Part shown: piece by piece, positions 1-7,620 of the stretch | How positions within the stretch are numbered: position 1 is the first letter of the stretch | Layout of the letters: each line of letters begins with the position of its first letter | NCBI GenBank assembly: GCA_946402275.1 | Contig: CAMIVY010000025.1 | Span: forward strand, 1-49,020 | Length of the DNA stretch: 49,020 nt | Reading direction: 5' to 3' | DNA from: an uncultured Prevotella sp. | Lineage (GTDB): Bacteria; Bacteroidota; Bacteroidia; Bacteroidales; Bacteroidaceae | The notes under the pieces: model-generated | The model's input: the letters and a program-made list of their open reading frames with translations, nothing else | What the model was told of the DNA's origin: nothing | Databases searched by the model: none | Translations under genes and position numbers: made by a program

Positions 1-165
1 AGTATAACTGAATGAAACGGTTGCCACATTCGCCGTGCTGTAGCTGGCTTGCTCTTTGGCTGTTGGTGTAATTGTGGTCAGCAGCGTTTCCGTCTGGGCC
101 CACGCGCCCGTCGCTGCCATCAGCAGCAGGGCGAACATTGAAAGAAATCTTTTTTTCATACGCAT
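1..165 (-). CDS. Secreted protein, N-terminal fragment (cut by window edge)
   Basis: Reading leftwards from an ATG at 165 gives 55 codons that stay open to the window edge. The product starts MRMKKRFLSMFALLLMAATG and then AWAQ, a typical signal peptide with a positively charged start, a hydrophobic core and an AxA-type cleavage site before TETLL. The remainder (about 30 residues, rich in Thr and Ser) is too short to assign. A second in-frame ATG lies at 159. It is probably another exported surface protein like its neighbour at 443-2359, but the function cannot be read from this fragment. Confidence 0.75.
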   Translation of the reverse strand, partial: MRMKKRFLSMFALLLMAATGAWAQTETLLTTITPTAKEQASYSTANVATVSFSYT

Positions 166-255
166 TTGTTTTTAATGATTAATAACTGTTATTATATTTC
201 AAGTTTTTGTCTATAACTACACCTTAGTTAAGTTAACTAGCAGTAATTTTGCCTA

Positions 256-263
256 CAAAAATA
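256..263 (-). promoter_or_regulatory. Possible -7 promoter element (TATTTTTG) of the partial secreted-protein gene
   Basis: On the minus strand this reads TATTTTTG, matching the Bacteroidetes -7 consensus TAnnTTTG, and lies about 90 nt upstream of the start at 165. I see no clear -33 TTTG at the expected distance, so the call is weak. The rest of the 277-bp gap 166-442 holds nothing else I recognise. Confidence 0.35.
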
Positions 264-442
264 GTGAAATGTCCTAATAACCCATCATTTTTCCCCTTAA
301 TATATGTTAATCGGCCCAAATGCGTGCATACCCCTTTTTACGTGTGCCTTAACAGAATAAAAAGCGACCGTTTCGTTGACAAAACGACACAAACAAACCG
401 CCGGGCCCATCCTTCTCATCGCGCGGATCAGAGTCCCCTGAT

Positions 443-2359
443 TCAGTCAGCCCCCTTCTTCACGGCCTTGACGCTCTTCACCTTCTTCTCGCCGCTGTAC
501 GTGACGGTGACGGTCTCGCCGCCGTTCAGACCCTCAACGGGGAAGGCCTTGGCCTCGCCTTCGCCAACCTTTACAGTCCACTTGTCGGCCTCCTCGGTGC
601 CCTCAGCCAGCGTAACGCTGTAGCCCGTGGCGGCGGGGGTGGTTTCGCCGGCGATGACAACCTGCAGGGCGGAAGATGGTTCCTCCGCCGTAGGAACAAG
701 CAGATAAGGCTTGCCGGCGGGAACATTGCCGCTAGTCGTCTTCTCAAATTGGGCTTCATTCTTGTCGTTCAATCCGAGTACGTAGATTCCTCCAACTGCA
801 GCGTGGGCATCAAAAGCGGTTGCAGTAGTGGCTGACCCTTGCAGCTCGCCCATGTCAGTCGTCGAGTTGGCAATTATAGGAATATTGTATTCCTTTGCAT
901 CACCCTTCAGCACCACGCCGCTGTTGGCGGGTACGTTGTCCACCGGGGTCAGCGTCACGGTCGATCCGACCCGCTTTGCGGTGTAGGCTGTCAGACCTTT
1001 AATCCCCGAGAAGGCAAGTGCCTTGTCGGTGTAGAACGTTGCCCAGCCGTCATCGGTAATAGTGACGCTCGCACAATCAGGGGTGTCAATGTTGATCTTG
1101 GGGAAGTCGTCGGTAGCATAATACAGTTGGATGCCGTCGGCGACGAACCAGGTGTTGTCAGCATGCCAGGGATGTGCGAAGCCGAGCGTACCGAAGTCAC
1201 CCTCATCATGCCATACCCAGAACTGAACCACCGCACCGTGGCCGTGGCCGGCCATGGCTATCTTGGCATCCTCCCAAGCGCGATACTGAGCCATATCGTT
1301 GGGAGTGTAGTAGGTGACGCCGTCCACCTCGCAGGTAGAGATGTTGCCTGCGCCTTCAGTGATGTCCGCAGTCAGGGCCATGTTTTTAGCCTTGAATGCA
1401 TCCACCATTGTGGAGTCGCTGTCGTCGCCCAAATGGGAAAAGAGATAGGTCCTATGATTCCAGCGCCAGTTCTCGTCTTTGTCCAATACGTCTTCCCATG
1501 AGCCGCGACGGTCCATGCCGTAGCCTACGAGCGTGTAGTAGCCTTCGGGCAAGTGAACCATCTGGTAGGTGTCGAACGGTTTCCCAGACTGCTCAGCTGC
1601 GCTGTTGCCAAAAGCAGTCCAGTCGGTGCCCCACCACTGTTCACCAGCGTTCTCTAAGTTAGGATTCCTCAGCTGGTAGGTGAGATTCTCAGGGGATTCT
1701 GCCGTGCCAGTGCCAGCAACCTTCAGGTAGATAGAGCCGAGTTCTTTGTTATTCTGACTGAAAAATGCGTTGAACTGACCGTAGGTGGAGATGTAATCTT
1801 CAGGCCTATTAACGACATCAGCAATGTTATCGCTCGTTACGTCGTCGGGCACATAGTTGTATTCATTATCGTCATATTCCTTCTGGGCCTCCACATCCTC
1901 GTCGGTGAGGGCAATCATGTCGTAATCGGAGAGGGCCTTGTAGGCATTGTACACGTTTTGGGCGAATGTTTTGTATTCCCGTTTTTTCTCCGTGTCGGCA
2001 TTGAAGTTGTAAATCAGGGGTTGCAGCTTGGCCATGTTGCCGGTGAACTCCTTGTAGGCAGCGAGATACTCGTTCACGCGATCAATAATCCACCCCAGGT
2101 GGTCGTAAGCTTCCTCGTAGTCATCGTAGCTTTTTAGGGGGGAAGCGTTGTACCATCCGGTGTACAGTGCCTTATACACGTTTACGTCATTTCTCAAGGT
2201 CTCGTTGAGGCCCTTGACGTTGTCGGGAGCCAGGGTCGTCAGTTCGTCGAGCCTCTCCTTCATTTGCTCACGCATAGCGCTGGCATCGTCTTGAGCTACA
2301 GCCCTGGTGCTCAGCATGGTGAGCAGCACGAGCAGAAGTAATAATTTGTTTTTTCTCAT
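443..2359 (-). CDS. Large secreted protein with jelly-roll-like middle region, function unknown
   Basis: 638 residues. Residues 1-22 form a signal peptide (MRKNKLLLLLVLLTMLSTRA, then VAQ). Residues 25-150 are charged and probably helical. About residues 215-420 contain Trp/Tyr-rich segments such as NPNLENAGEQWWGTDWTAFG, LPEGYYTLVGYGMDRRG and WFVADGIQLYYA, which resemble the beta-sandwich modules of Bacteroidetes surface proteins that bind carbohydrate. The rest is beta-rich and ends in a Lys-rich tail (SGEKKVKSVKAVKKGAD). No catalytic motif was recognised. The AraC-type gene lies directly upstream on the same strand, and the gap between them carries a likely operator, so this gene is a candidate target of that regulator. 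Polysaccharide binding is an inference from fold-like sequence features only. Confidence 0.8.
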   Translation of the reverse strand: MRKNKLLLLLVLLTMLSTRAVAQDDASAMREQMKERLDELTTLAPDNVKGLNETLRNDVNVYKALYTGWYNASPLKSYDDYEEAYDHLGWIIDRVNEYLAAYKEFTGNMAKLQPLIYNFNADTEKKREYKTFAQNVYNAYKALSDYDMIALTDEDVEAQKEYDDNEYNYVPDDVTSDNIADVVNRPEDYISTYGQFNAFFSQNNKELGSIYLKVAGTGTAESPENLTYQLRNPNLENAGEQWWGTDWTAFGNSAAEQSGKPFDTYQMVHLPEGYYTLVGYGMDRRGSWEDVLDKDENWRWNHRTYLFSHLGDDSDSTMVDAFKAKNMALTADITEGAGNISTCEVDGVTYYTPNDMAQYRAWEDAKIAMAGHGHGAVVQFWVWHDEGDFGTLGFAHPWHADNTWFVADGIQLYYATDDFPKINIDTPDCASVTITDDGWATFYTDKALAFSGIKGLTAYTAKRVGSTVTLTPVDNVPANSGVVLKGDAKEYNIPIIANSTTDMGELQGSATTATAFDAHAAVGGIYVLGLNDKNEAQFEKTTSGNVPAGKPYLLVPTAEEPSSALQVVIAGETTPAATGYSVTLAEGTEEADKWTVKVGEGEAKAFPVEGLNGGETVTVTYSGEKKVKSVKAVKKGAD

Positions 2360-2430
2360 AATTTTAAGTTTTAAAAATGTTATTAATTAGATTTGAAAAT
2401 ATATTTGTAATTTTTCTCCTTTTTGGTGCA

Positions 2431-2438
2431 CAAATATA
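2431..2438 (-). promoter_or_regulatory. -7 promoter element (TATATTTG) of the 638-residue secreted protein gene
   Basis: The minus strand reads TATATTTG about 72 nt upstream of the start codon at 2359. No good -33 element is seen, which would fit a promoter that needs an activator such as the adjacent AraC-type protein. Confidence 0.5.
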
Positions 2439-2487
2439 ATAAATTCCCCTTGAAAGAACGACAATCAAGGGGAACCTACCGGTAAAT

Positions 2488-2524
2488 TTTTACGATTTTG
2501 AAGCAGATTTTACGATTCTGAAGC
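2488..2524 (-). promoter_or_regulatory. Pair of 17-bp direct repeats 20 bp apart, candidate AraC-type operator
   Basis: On the plus strand TTTTACGATTTTGAAGC (2488-2504) is followed by TTTTACGATTCTGAAGC (2508-2524): one mismatch, centre-to-centre distance 20 bp. AraC-family regulators usually bind two direct repeats about two helical turns apart. The pair lies between the AraC-type gene and the promoter of the secreted protein gene, roughly 60-100 bp upstream of the expected transcription start, a normal activator position. That the adjacent regulator binds here is inference. Confidence 0.5.
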
Positions 2525-2553
2525 TATCACAGCTCCAAAACGCTACTCCAACG

Positions 2554-3786
2554 CTACCCAGCGAGGAGACGCAGCCATTCCGTCGCCGTTGTATGCATGA
2601 CCTGCTTGAAGGCACCGTTGAACGTGCTGTAGCTGCGGAAACCACTATCAAGGGACAGCTGCAGAATGGACAGGGGCTGGTGCGCAGCGACCCGCTCCTG
2701 GCAGAGACTGACGAAGTGGCGGATACGCAGGTTGTTGATATAAGCGTTGTAAGTGATGCCCTGCAGGGCGAAGTGCTTGCTCAGGTACGAGCGGTTGACG
2801 CCTATCTGCGTGGCCAGTTGCTGCAGGGTGAGGTCGTACTGCAGGTAGAGCTGCGGCTCCTCGCAATGCAGCCTGAGCAACGGTCCGATGTTATTGCGAA
2901 CGGACAACGAGGTGTCAGCCTCTTCCGTCTCTTCCGTAGCGATCATCGTATCCTTCGCATCGCTATCGTCGATGGGTGTAGCGTCTGCGACGACGATATT
3001 CTCCGATGAAATGGGAACGTTTTCATGCAGCCGAGAACAGAGGCCAAACAGGTTTGGACTATGCCGAGGCAAGGAAAAGGTCGGATGAAATCCAAGATTT
3101 AGGTCCTGTAGCGTCTCCACGCGCCATAGCAGATGACCGATGAGCAAGAGTTCGCTCACCTGAATGATGTATTGGTAGGTGATGCTGCCGTAGCCCGTCA
3201 CGTAATAGACGATCAGGAACATGATGACCGCCAATACCAGCAGACTCTGCCACACCTCCTTGTGCTCCAGGTCGGCATAGTTGTCGCGCAGCCAGCGGCC
3301 GTACTGTCGCACCTCGCGCACCATATACACCGTAAAACCGATGACCGCCAGCAGGATATAGCCCTGCATCCACGGCATCAGGGCTACGCTGCGGTTAGCA
3401 ATGTTCACCCCCATCATAATGACCAGCGGCACCATAGCTAGCCACACGGGGCACAGCGGCCGGCGTTTGTCTTGCAACATGCAGAGCATGACGACAAGGG
3501 CCACGGGGATGGGCAGCAGAAAGTCGAGCAGTCCGCCGATGAGCGTCCACCGTTCAACAGCCTCGCCATCGGCCATCATGGTTCCCGGCAGGTACCACAC
3601 GTGGCCCAAGGCGATGACCGTCAGGAACGCAGCCGCCCAGCGCCTGAGCCGCAATGGCGGCGTGACGTCGGCGGCAAAGGCGTTGCCCCGCCGGAACAGC
3701 AGGTAAACACAGCCCAGCGCCGCCAGCACTGTGACGACGGCATAAAGCATCCCAAATATCGCATCTTCCCGTATCTGTTCGTACAT
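2554..3786 (-). CDS. Membrane-anchored AraC-family transcriptional regulator
   Basis: 410 residues. The N-terminal half (about residues 10-225) has some seven hydrophobic segments, including FGMLYAVVTVLAALGCVYLL and LLVLAVIMFLIVYYV, so it is an integral membrane domain. After an acidic linker, residues 300-410 match an AraC-type double helix-turn-helix: LTLQQLATQIGVNRSYLSKH is the first helix-turn-helix region and LSILQLSLDSGFRSYSTFNG the second. This arrangement occurs in Bacteroidetes as a one-component regulator held in the inner membrane. The expected role is to sense a signal in or across the membrane and activate nearby genes; the repeats at 2488-2524 and the secreted protein gene downstream are likely targets. 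It starts 42 bp after the PIN gene stop and may be partly co-transcribed with it. Confidence 0.85.
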   Translation of the reverse strand: MYEQIREDAIFGMLYAVVTVLAALGCVYLLFRRGNAFAADVTPPLRLRRWAAAFLTVIALGHVWYLPGTMMADGEAVERWTLIGGLLDFLLPIPVALVVMLCMLQDKRRPLCPVWLAMVPLVIMMGVNIANRSVALMPWMQGYILLAVIGFTVYMVREVRQYGRWLRDNYADLEHKEVWQSLLVLAVIMFLIVYYVTGYGSITYQYIIQVSELLLIGHLLWRVETLQDLNLGFHPTFSLPRHSPNLFGLCSRLHENVPISSENIVVADATPIDDSDAKDTMIATEETEEADTSLSVRNNIGPLLRLHCEEPQLYLQYDLTLQQLATQIGVNRSYLSKHFALQGITYNAYINNLRIRHFVSLCQERVAAHQPLSILQLSLDSGFRSYSTFNGAFKQVMHTTATEWLRLLAG

Positions 3787-3828
3787 ATCGTTAAGCGTTT
3801 TTGTAGTGAACTGCGTTCGAAATTGGTT

Positions 3829-4245
3829 CTATGCTTCGATAATACTTGTCTTTAGGAATTCGTCAAGCGTAACAAGATTCAGTTTTGGGAATGGTGTTTG
3901 GTGCAACACCTTGAAATGGCTGTCTTCAGAAACTAGATAGTCAGCACCTGCTGCAAAGGCGCAGTCAACGAACTTGTTGTCGTCAGGATCGGCAGTAATG
4001 ATACCCATGCGGAAATGCGGATCCACAAGTTGAACATTCTGTTGGTTAAGTATCAGTAAAACCACATTCTCAGCAATAGTGGGAGTTATTTGTTGACCGA
4101 GGATTTCCTGGTACTCCTCTAGAATCTCGTTGGAGACACAGAGGTCGAAGCGCCCTGCAAGAAAAGCATCCCATATTGGGCGATAGGGGCTCTTGCGAGC
4201 AATGATCTGCAACAAACAGTTCGTGTCAATCACTACGGGATTCAT
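3829..4245 (-). CDS. PIN-domain ribonuclease toxin (VapC-like)
   Basis: 138 residues from the ATG at 4245; a GTG at 4251, directly after the stop of the upstream gene, would add two residues. PIN-domain acidic residues are visible: VIDTNCLL near the start, a Glu in EEYQEIL, and the cluster ADPDDNKFVDCAFAAGADYL followed by VSEDSHF. It resembles the group annotated as a putative toxin-antitoxin toxin of the PIN family (TIGR00305 type). PIN toxins are Mg-dependent RNases that cleave RNA until bound by their antitoxin. The gene follows a small gene without a real gap and probably forms an operon with it from the promoter at 4501-4531. Confidence 0.85.
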   Translation of the reverse strand: MNPVVIDTNCLLQIIARKSPYRPIWDAFLAGRFDLCVSNEILEEYQEILGQQITPTIAENVVLLILNQQNVQLVDPHFRMGIITADPDDNKFVDCAFAAGADYLVSEDSHFKVLHQTPFPKLNLVTLDEFLKTSIIEA

Positions 4246-4251
4246 GGTCAC

Positions 4252-4473
4252 TTATTTCTTATAAGGTGTGCGGAAGTGTGAGCCACGCAGTTCCTGAAGC
4301 CGTTTCTCGTCAAACTGACCGCTTTCCCATAGGGCGTCCATCTCTTCATCAATTTGCTTGGCATAGAATGCTGCCAATTGTTGGCGCAGTTTTTCCAATC
4401 CCCCTTCAGTCTTAATATGAGATACCAAATTGAACACTTGAACTTGTGCTGGAGTAAAGGTAATTGCTTCCAT
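4252..4473 (-). CDS. Small protein, probable antitoxin partner of the PIN toxin
   Basis: 73 residues, MEAITFTPAQVQVFNLVSHI and onward, with a charged helical middle (QLAAFYAKQIDEEMDALWES) and a basic C-terminus (FRTPYKK). Its stop codon (4254-4252) lies within 10 nt of the PIN toxin start, the usual antitoxin-toxin arrangement. Small antitoxins of this kind bind the toxin with the C-terminal part and their own operator with the N-terminal part. I do not see a recognisable DNA-binding motif, so the antitoxin role rests on gene order, size and charge pattern. Confidence 0.7.
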   Translation of the reverse strand: MEAITFTPAQVQVFNLVSHIKTEGGLEKLRQQLAAFYAKQIDEEMDALWESGQFDEKRLQELRGSHFRTPYKK

Positions 4474-4500
4474 AATCGTAACTTTTTACTTTATACAGTG

Positions 4501-4531
4501 CAAAGATAATGCAAATCGAGCGAAAAACCAA
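4501..4531 (-). promoter_or_regulatory. Promoter of the toxin-antitoxin operon (TTGG - 19 nt - TATCTTTG)
   Basis: On the minus strand a TTGG at 4531-4528 is separated by 19 nt from TATCTTTG at 4508-4501, a very good match to the Bacteroidetes sigma consensus. The start codon of the antitoxin is 28 nt further on, giving a short leader. Confidence 0.75.
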
Positions 4532-4570
4532 AGGAAAACTTGTTTTTCTTTGTTTCGTCGAGCGTATGTT

Positions 4571-4605
4571 TCTTAACTCTTAACCCTTAACCATTAACCA
4601 TTAGT
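4571..4605. repeat. Heptamer array: five TTAAC-type units overlapping the radical SAM stop codon
   Basis: Units in phase of seven: TCTTAAC, TCTTAAC, CCTTAAC, CATTAAC, CATTAGT. The last unit includes the TAA stop (minus strand) of the radical SAM gene. Read in gene direction the array gives a TAA in nearly every unit. It is one of about ten period-7 arrays in this window. Confidence 0.8.
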
Positions 4606-5386
4606 AGGAGGCGGTGCAGGGAATGCCCGCAGCTATCACGCGGTCGCGAATGGCGTCGAGCTGTTCGTGGGTGGCTTTCTCCAATCCCTGTGCGGGTGTC
4701 TCGCGGTCAATGGTATATACCATGACCTGTTGCGGATGGATGCTTTTCACCGCTTCCAGCCAGGGGCCTACGAAGGCTTCTCCGGTGTTGTCAACCGACA
4801 CCATCTCTCCTTCCCTCCATACTCCTCTCATAAACATCGTTTGGATGATGATGTGGCCGTGGAAGGCTTTCATGCGTTCTATGATACGCTTCACGTCATA
4901 GGTGCCCGTGGGACGGTCTATTTGGCGGATGTATGCCTCGTCCACTGTGTCCAGCTTCAGGATATTGTCATCTACCCGCATCAGGGCGTCGTGCACCTGC
5001 TGGCGATGGATGAACGTGGCGTTTGACAGTACGCACACTTTGGCTTTCGGACAATACTGGTCGCGCAGCCGGATGGTGTCGTCGATAATCTCGGCAAAAT
5101 GCGGATGACTGGTAGGCTCGCCATTGCCGGCAAAGGTCAGCACGTCGGGCAACTGCCCACCGGCCTGCATCTCCTGGAGCTTAGCCTCCAGCTTGCAGGC
5201 CACCTCCTCGCGGGTAGGCATGGGCAGGGTGGGGCGGCGCTCCTCGTTGAAGCCGCACTCGCAATAGATACAGTTGAACGAACACATCTTGCCGTCGGCA
5301 GGCAGCAGGTTGATGCCCAGCGAAATGCCCAGACGACGGCTGGGGATAGGACCGAAAATCGGTGAAGGATAAATTATTGTACTCAT
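4601..5386 (-). CDS. Radical SAM protein of the COG0731 type
   Basis: 261 residues. The cluster-binding motif CSFNCIYC (Cys-x3-Cys-x2-Cys, about residues 35-42) holds the 4Fe-4S cluster used to cleave S-adenosylmethionine. The start PIFGPIPSRRLGISLG and the motif TFAGNGEPTSHP (a GGEP-like SAM-binding segment) are characteristic of bacterial relatives of the wybutosine-type radical SAM group (COG0731), whose substrate is not established in bacteria. An extra Cys follows the motif (CECGF). The gene is divergent from ftsX with overlapping promoters at 5388-5460. It is a cytoplasmic enzyme; the substrate cannot be inferred from the neighbours. Confidence 0.85.
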   Translation of the reverse strand: MSTIIYPSPIFGPIPSRRLGISLGINLLPADGKMCSFNCIYCECGFNEERRPTLPMPTREEVACKLEAKLQEMQAGGQLPDVLTFAGNGEPTSHPHFAEIIDDTIRLRDQYCPKAKVCVLSNATFIHRQQVHDALMRVDDNILKLDTVDEAYIRQIDRPTGTYDVKRIIERMKAFHGHIIIQTMFMRGVWREGEMVSVDNTGEAFVGPWLEAVKSIHPQQVMVYTIDRETPAQGLEKATHEQLDAIRDRVIAAGIPCTASY

Positions 5387-5387
5387 A

Positions 5388-5460
5388 ACGACTGCAAAAA
5401 TATAAAATTTCTCTGATATCTCGTCTCTTTTTCATTTTTTATTATTACTTTTGCAGTCGT
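5388..5460. promoter_or_regulatory. Divergent promoters framed by a perfect 12-bp inverted repeat
   Basis: ACGACTGCAAAA (5388-5399) is the exact reverse complement of TTTTGCAGTCGT (5449-5460). Each arm carries a -7 element: TATTTTTG on the minus strand (5402-5395) for the radical SAM gene and TACTTTTG on the plus strand (5446-5453) for ftsX. The two -7 boxes are about 43 bp apart, so the -33 regions overlap and the promoters probably compete or share control. Confidence 0.6.
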
Positions 5461-5477
5461 ATTACGTAATATGAATA

Positions 5478-6356
5478 ATGAGTAAGAAGAAGAAAAAGGC
5501 CCGCAACCGCCGTGGTATGCAGGCCGTTACATTGTGTATAAGCACTACGATGGTGCTCGTTTTGTTGGGCATGGTGGTGTTTTTTGTGTTGTCAGCCCGT
5601 AATTTGTCGGCTCATATGAAGGAGAACCTCATGGTCACCGTGATGCTGAAAGATAGTGTGTCGGTGAACGATGCCCATCTGTTCTGCCGTGACTTGTATC
5701 ATCGCCCTTATGCGCATAAAATAGATTATATTAGTAAGGAGCAGGCTCAGCGCGAGCAAATCAAGGAGCTGGGCAGTGATCCCACGGAGTTCTTGGGTTT
5801 CAACCCCTTCCCTGCCACCCTTGAAATCCGGTTGTCTTCCGACTATGCCAATAGCGATTCGCTGAAGTGGATAGTCAAGGAGATTCGGAAGGACAGCAGG
5901 GTGAGTGATCTGACGTATATGGAAGATCTTATGGACAAGGTCAATTCCAACCTGAAGCGTGTCAGCATCGTGCTTTTGATATTGGCTTTGCTGCTGACCT
6001 TCGTGTCGTTCTCGTTGATAAGCAATACGGTGCGCCTGAGCATCTATGCCCGCCGATTCGTCATCCACACCATGAAGCTGGTGGGAGCATCCTGGGGCTT
6101 TATCCGTCGTCCGTTCATCAAGCAGGCTATCGGTGTCGGTGTCGTTGCAGCCCTGTTGGCTAATGGTGTGTTGGGCGGAGGCATCTATGGCCTCTACCTC
6201 ACTCAGCCGGGCATGCTCGACATTGTGACATGGGACGTGCTGGCCATTACTGCTGCTGCCGTGTTCTTGTTCGGCATCCTTATCACCGCTTTCTGTGCAT
6301 GGCTTGCCGTGAATAAATTCCTGCGTATGACGGCTCATGAGTTGTACAAGATTTAG
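5478..6356 (+). CDS. ftsX: Cell division protein FtsX
   Basis: 292 residues. After a short basic cytoplasmic start (SKKKKKARNRRGMQ) comes a first membrane segment (about residues 15-40), an extracytoplasmic domain (about 45-160, including LKDSVSVNDAHLFCRDLYHR), and then three membrane segments in the C-terminal FtsX-type permease domain. FtsX forms an ABC-like complex with the ATPase FtsE at the septum and activates peptidoglycan hydrolases. ftsE is not adjacent, which is usual in Bacteroidetes. It heads the run with the DUF3098 gene, uppP, truB, queA and folK. Start chosen at 5478, 17 nt after the promoter arm; a hydrophilic start of this kind is normal for the family. Confidence 0.92.
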   Translation: MSKKKKKARNRRGMQAVTLCISTTMVLVLLGMVVFFVLSARNLSAHMKENLMVTVMLKDSVSVNDAHLFCRDLYHRPYAHKIDYISKEQAQREQIKELGSDPTEFLGFNPFPATLEIRLSSDYANSDSLKWIVKEIRKDSRVSDLTYMEDLMDKVNSNLKRVSIVLLILALLLTFVSFSLISNTVRLSIYARRFVIHTMKLVGASWGFIRRPFIKQAIGVGVVAALLANGVLGGGIYGLYLTQPGMLDIVTWDVLAITAAAVFLFGILITAFCAWLAVNKFLRMTAHELYKI

Positions 6357-6365
6357 CGCTACGCT

Positions 6366-6475
6366 AGTGAAGAGTGAAACGGGCTTCGCCCTAGTGAATA
6401 GTGAAACGGGCTTCGCCCTAGTGAAAAGTGAAGAGTGAATAGTGAAAAGTGAAAAGTGAATAGTGAATAGTGAAA
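6366..6475 (+). repeat. AGTGAAN heptamer array with a duplicated GC-rich hairpin
   Basis: Two 27-bp copies, each two AGTGAAN heptamers plus CGGGCTTCGCCCT (containing the hairpin GGGC-TTC-GCCC), are followed by eight uninterrupted AGTGAAN heptamers (6420-6475). The array begins 9 nt after the ftsX stop and ends 3 nt before the ATG of the next gene, so it fills the whole gap. TGA occurs in every unit. Confidence 0.9.
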
Positions 6476-6478
6476 GAT

Positions 6479-6748
6479 ATGGATAAAAGAGATTTTGCTT
6501 TCGATAAGGTCAACTACATTCTGTTGGCTCTTGGTATGGGGGTGGTGGTCATCGGCTTCCTGCTGATGAGTGGTTCAGGTTCTTCTGAGACTGCATATAA
6601 CCCCGACATTTTCAGTGCCCGTCGCATCAAGGTAGCTCCCGTGGTGTGCCTCCTGGGCTTTGTGTCTATGATCTACGCTGTGGTACGCCGTCCTAAGGAC
6701 GATGGTCAGCTGCCTGGAACAGAAGAAGAGAAGGAGGGGAAGGCATGA
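6479..6748 (+). CDS. DUF3098 family small membrane protein
   Basis: 89 residues from the ATG at 6479 (a GTG at 6470 lies inside the repeat array and is less likely). There are two hydrophobic segments, about residues 13-31 (ILLALGMGVVVIGFLLMSG) and 52-66 (VVCLLGFVSMIYAVV), with the conserved NPDIFSARR stretch between them and an acidic tail. This is the family found between ftsX and uppP throughout Bacteroidetes, and the place suggests a role in cell envelope growth or division, but no biochemical function is known to me. Its stop overlaps the start of uppP by 4 nt (ATGA), so translation is probably coupled. Confidence 0.85.
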   Translation: MDKRDFAFDKVNYILLALGMGVVVIGFLLMSGSGSSETAYNPDIFSARRIKVAPVVCLLGFVSMIYAVVRRPKDDGQLPGTEEEKEGKA

Positions 6749-7620
6749 CGTGGATAGAGACCGTTATAATCGCTATCGTCGAAGGACTGACGGAATTTCT
6801 GCCTGTGTCATCTACGGGGCACATGATAATAGCTCAAAACCTGTTGGGCCTCACTCCTGATGCACTCAATGAAACGGACAAGGCCTTCGTTCATGCCTTC
6901 ACGTTTATTATCCAGTTTGGAGCCATTCTCTCGGTGGTTTGCCTCTACTGGAAGCGTTTCTTCGTGTTCGATAATACGCCGGCTCCCGTGGGCAGCAACC
7001 TGTTTCAGCGTTTGAAGCACCGTTTCTATTTCTACTGGTTGCTCATCGTCGGCGTGATACCAGCCATTGTGATTGGACTGCTGGCAAAGAAGTCGGGACT
7101 CCTTGACTGGCTCCTCGACTCTGTTCTCGTCGTGGCAATCATGCTGGTCGTAGGTGGTGTCTTCATGCTCTTCTGCGACAAGTTGTTCAATAAGGGTAGC
7201 GATCAGAACAAGGTGAACGAGAAACGAGCCTTTAACATCGGTCTCTACCAGTGTATCTCTGTCATTCCCGGTGTGTCGCGCTCTATGGCAACCATCGTAG
7301 GCGGTATGACTCAAGGACTGACGCGCCAGCGTGCTGCTGAGTTCTCGTTCTTCCTGGCTGTTCCCACTATGGCAGGTGCTACGTTGTTAGACCTGCTTGA
7401 CCTGCTGAAAGAAGACGCCTCGTGGGCTACCACTCATAACATCACGATGCTCATCCTGGGCTGTGTGGTGGCTTTCATCGTGGCTTTACTCGCCATGAAG
7501 TGGTTTGTGGCTTTCCTTACTAAATATGGCTTCAAGGCCTTCGGATACTATCGTATCATCGTCGGTGGCATCATCCTTGTCATGTTGCTCACCGGTCACT
7601 CATTAGCAATGGTTGATTAA
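6745..7620 (+). CDS. uppP: Undecaprenyl-diphosphatase UppP (BacA)
   Basis: 291 residues, hydrophobic, with about eight membrane segments. The two family signatures are present: EGLTEFLPVSSTGH (residues 13-26) and PGVSRSMATI (near 174-183), which carry the Glu, Ser, His and Arg residues of the active site. The enzyme removes a phosphate from undecaprenyl diphosphate so that the lipid carrier for peptidoglycan and surface glycan synthesis can be reused; overproduction gives bacitracin resistance. It overlaps the DUF3098 gene by 4 nt and is followed without any gap by truB (stop TAA at 7618-7620, ATG at 7621). Confidence 0.95.
   Translation: MTWIETVIIAIVEGLTEFLPVSSTGHMIIAQNLLGLTPDALNETDKAFVHAFTFIIQFGAILSVVCLYWKRFFVFDNTPAPVGSNLFQRLKHRFYFYWLLIVGVIPAIVIGLLAKKSGLLDWLLDSVLVVAIMLVVGGVFMLFCDKLFNKGSDQNKVNEKRAFNIGLYQCISVIPGVSRSMATIVGGMTQGLTRQRAAEFSFFLAVPTMAGATLLDLLDLLKEDASWATTHNITMLILGCVVAFIVALLAMKWFVAFLTKYGFKAFGYYRIIVGGIILVMLLTGHSLAMVD

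Noticed and set aside
244..251. Plus-strand TAATTTTG in the first intergenic region
   Set aside because: Matches the -7 consensus, but no plus-strand gene follows and no -33 is present; probably chance in AT-rich DNA.
839..1501. Long open frame on the plus strand opposite the 638-residue gene
   Set aside because: No signal peptide or domain, composition of an antisense shadow; the minus-strand frame has a signal peptide, a promoter and a coherent protein.
6366..6475. AGTGAAN array as a CRISPR or as a terminator of ftsX
   Set aside because: The unit is only 7 bp with no spacers; the GGGC-TTC-GCCC hairpins lack a T-run and are duplicated within the repeat, so a terminator is unlikely, and the genes downstream look co-transcribed.
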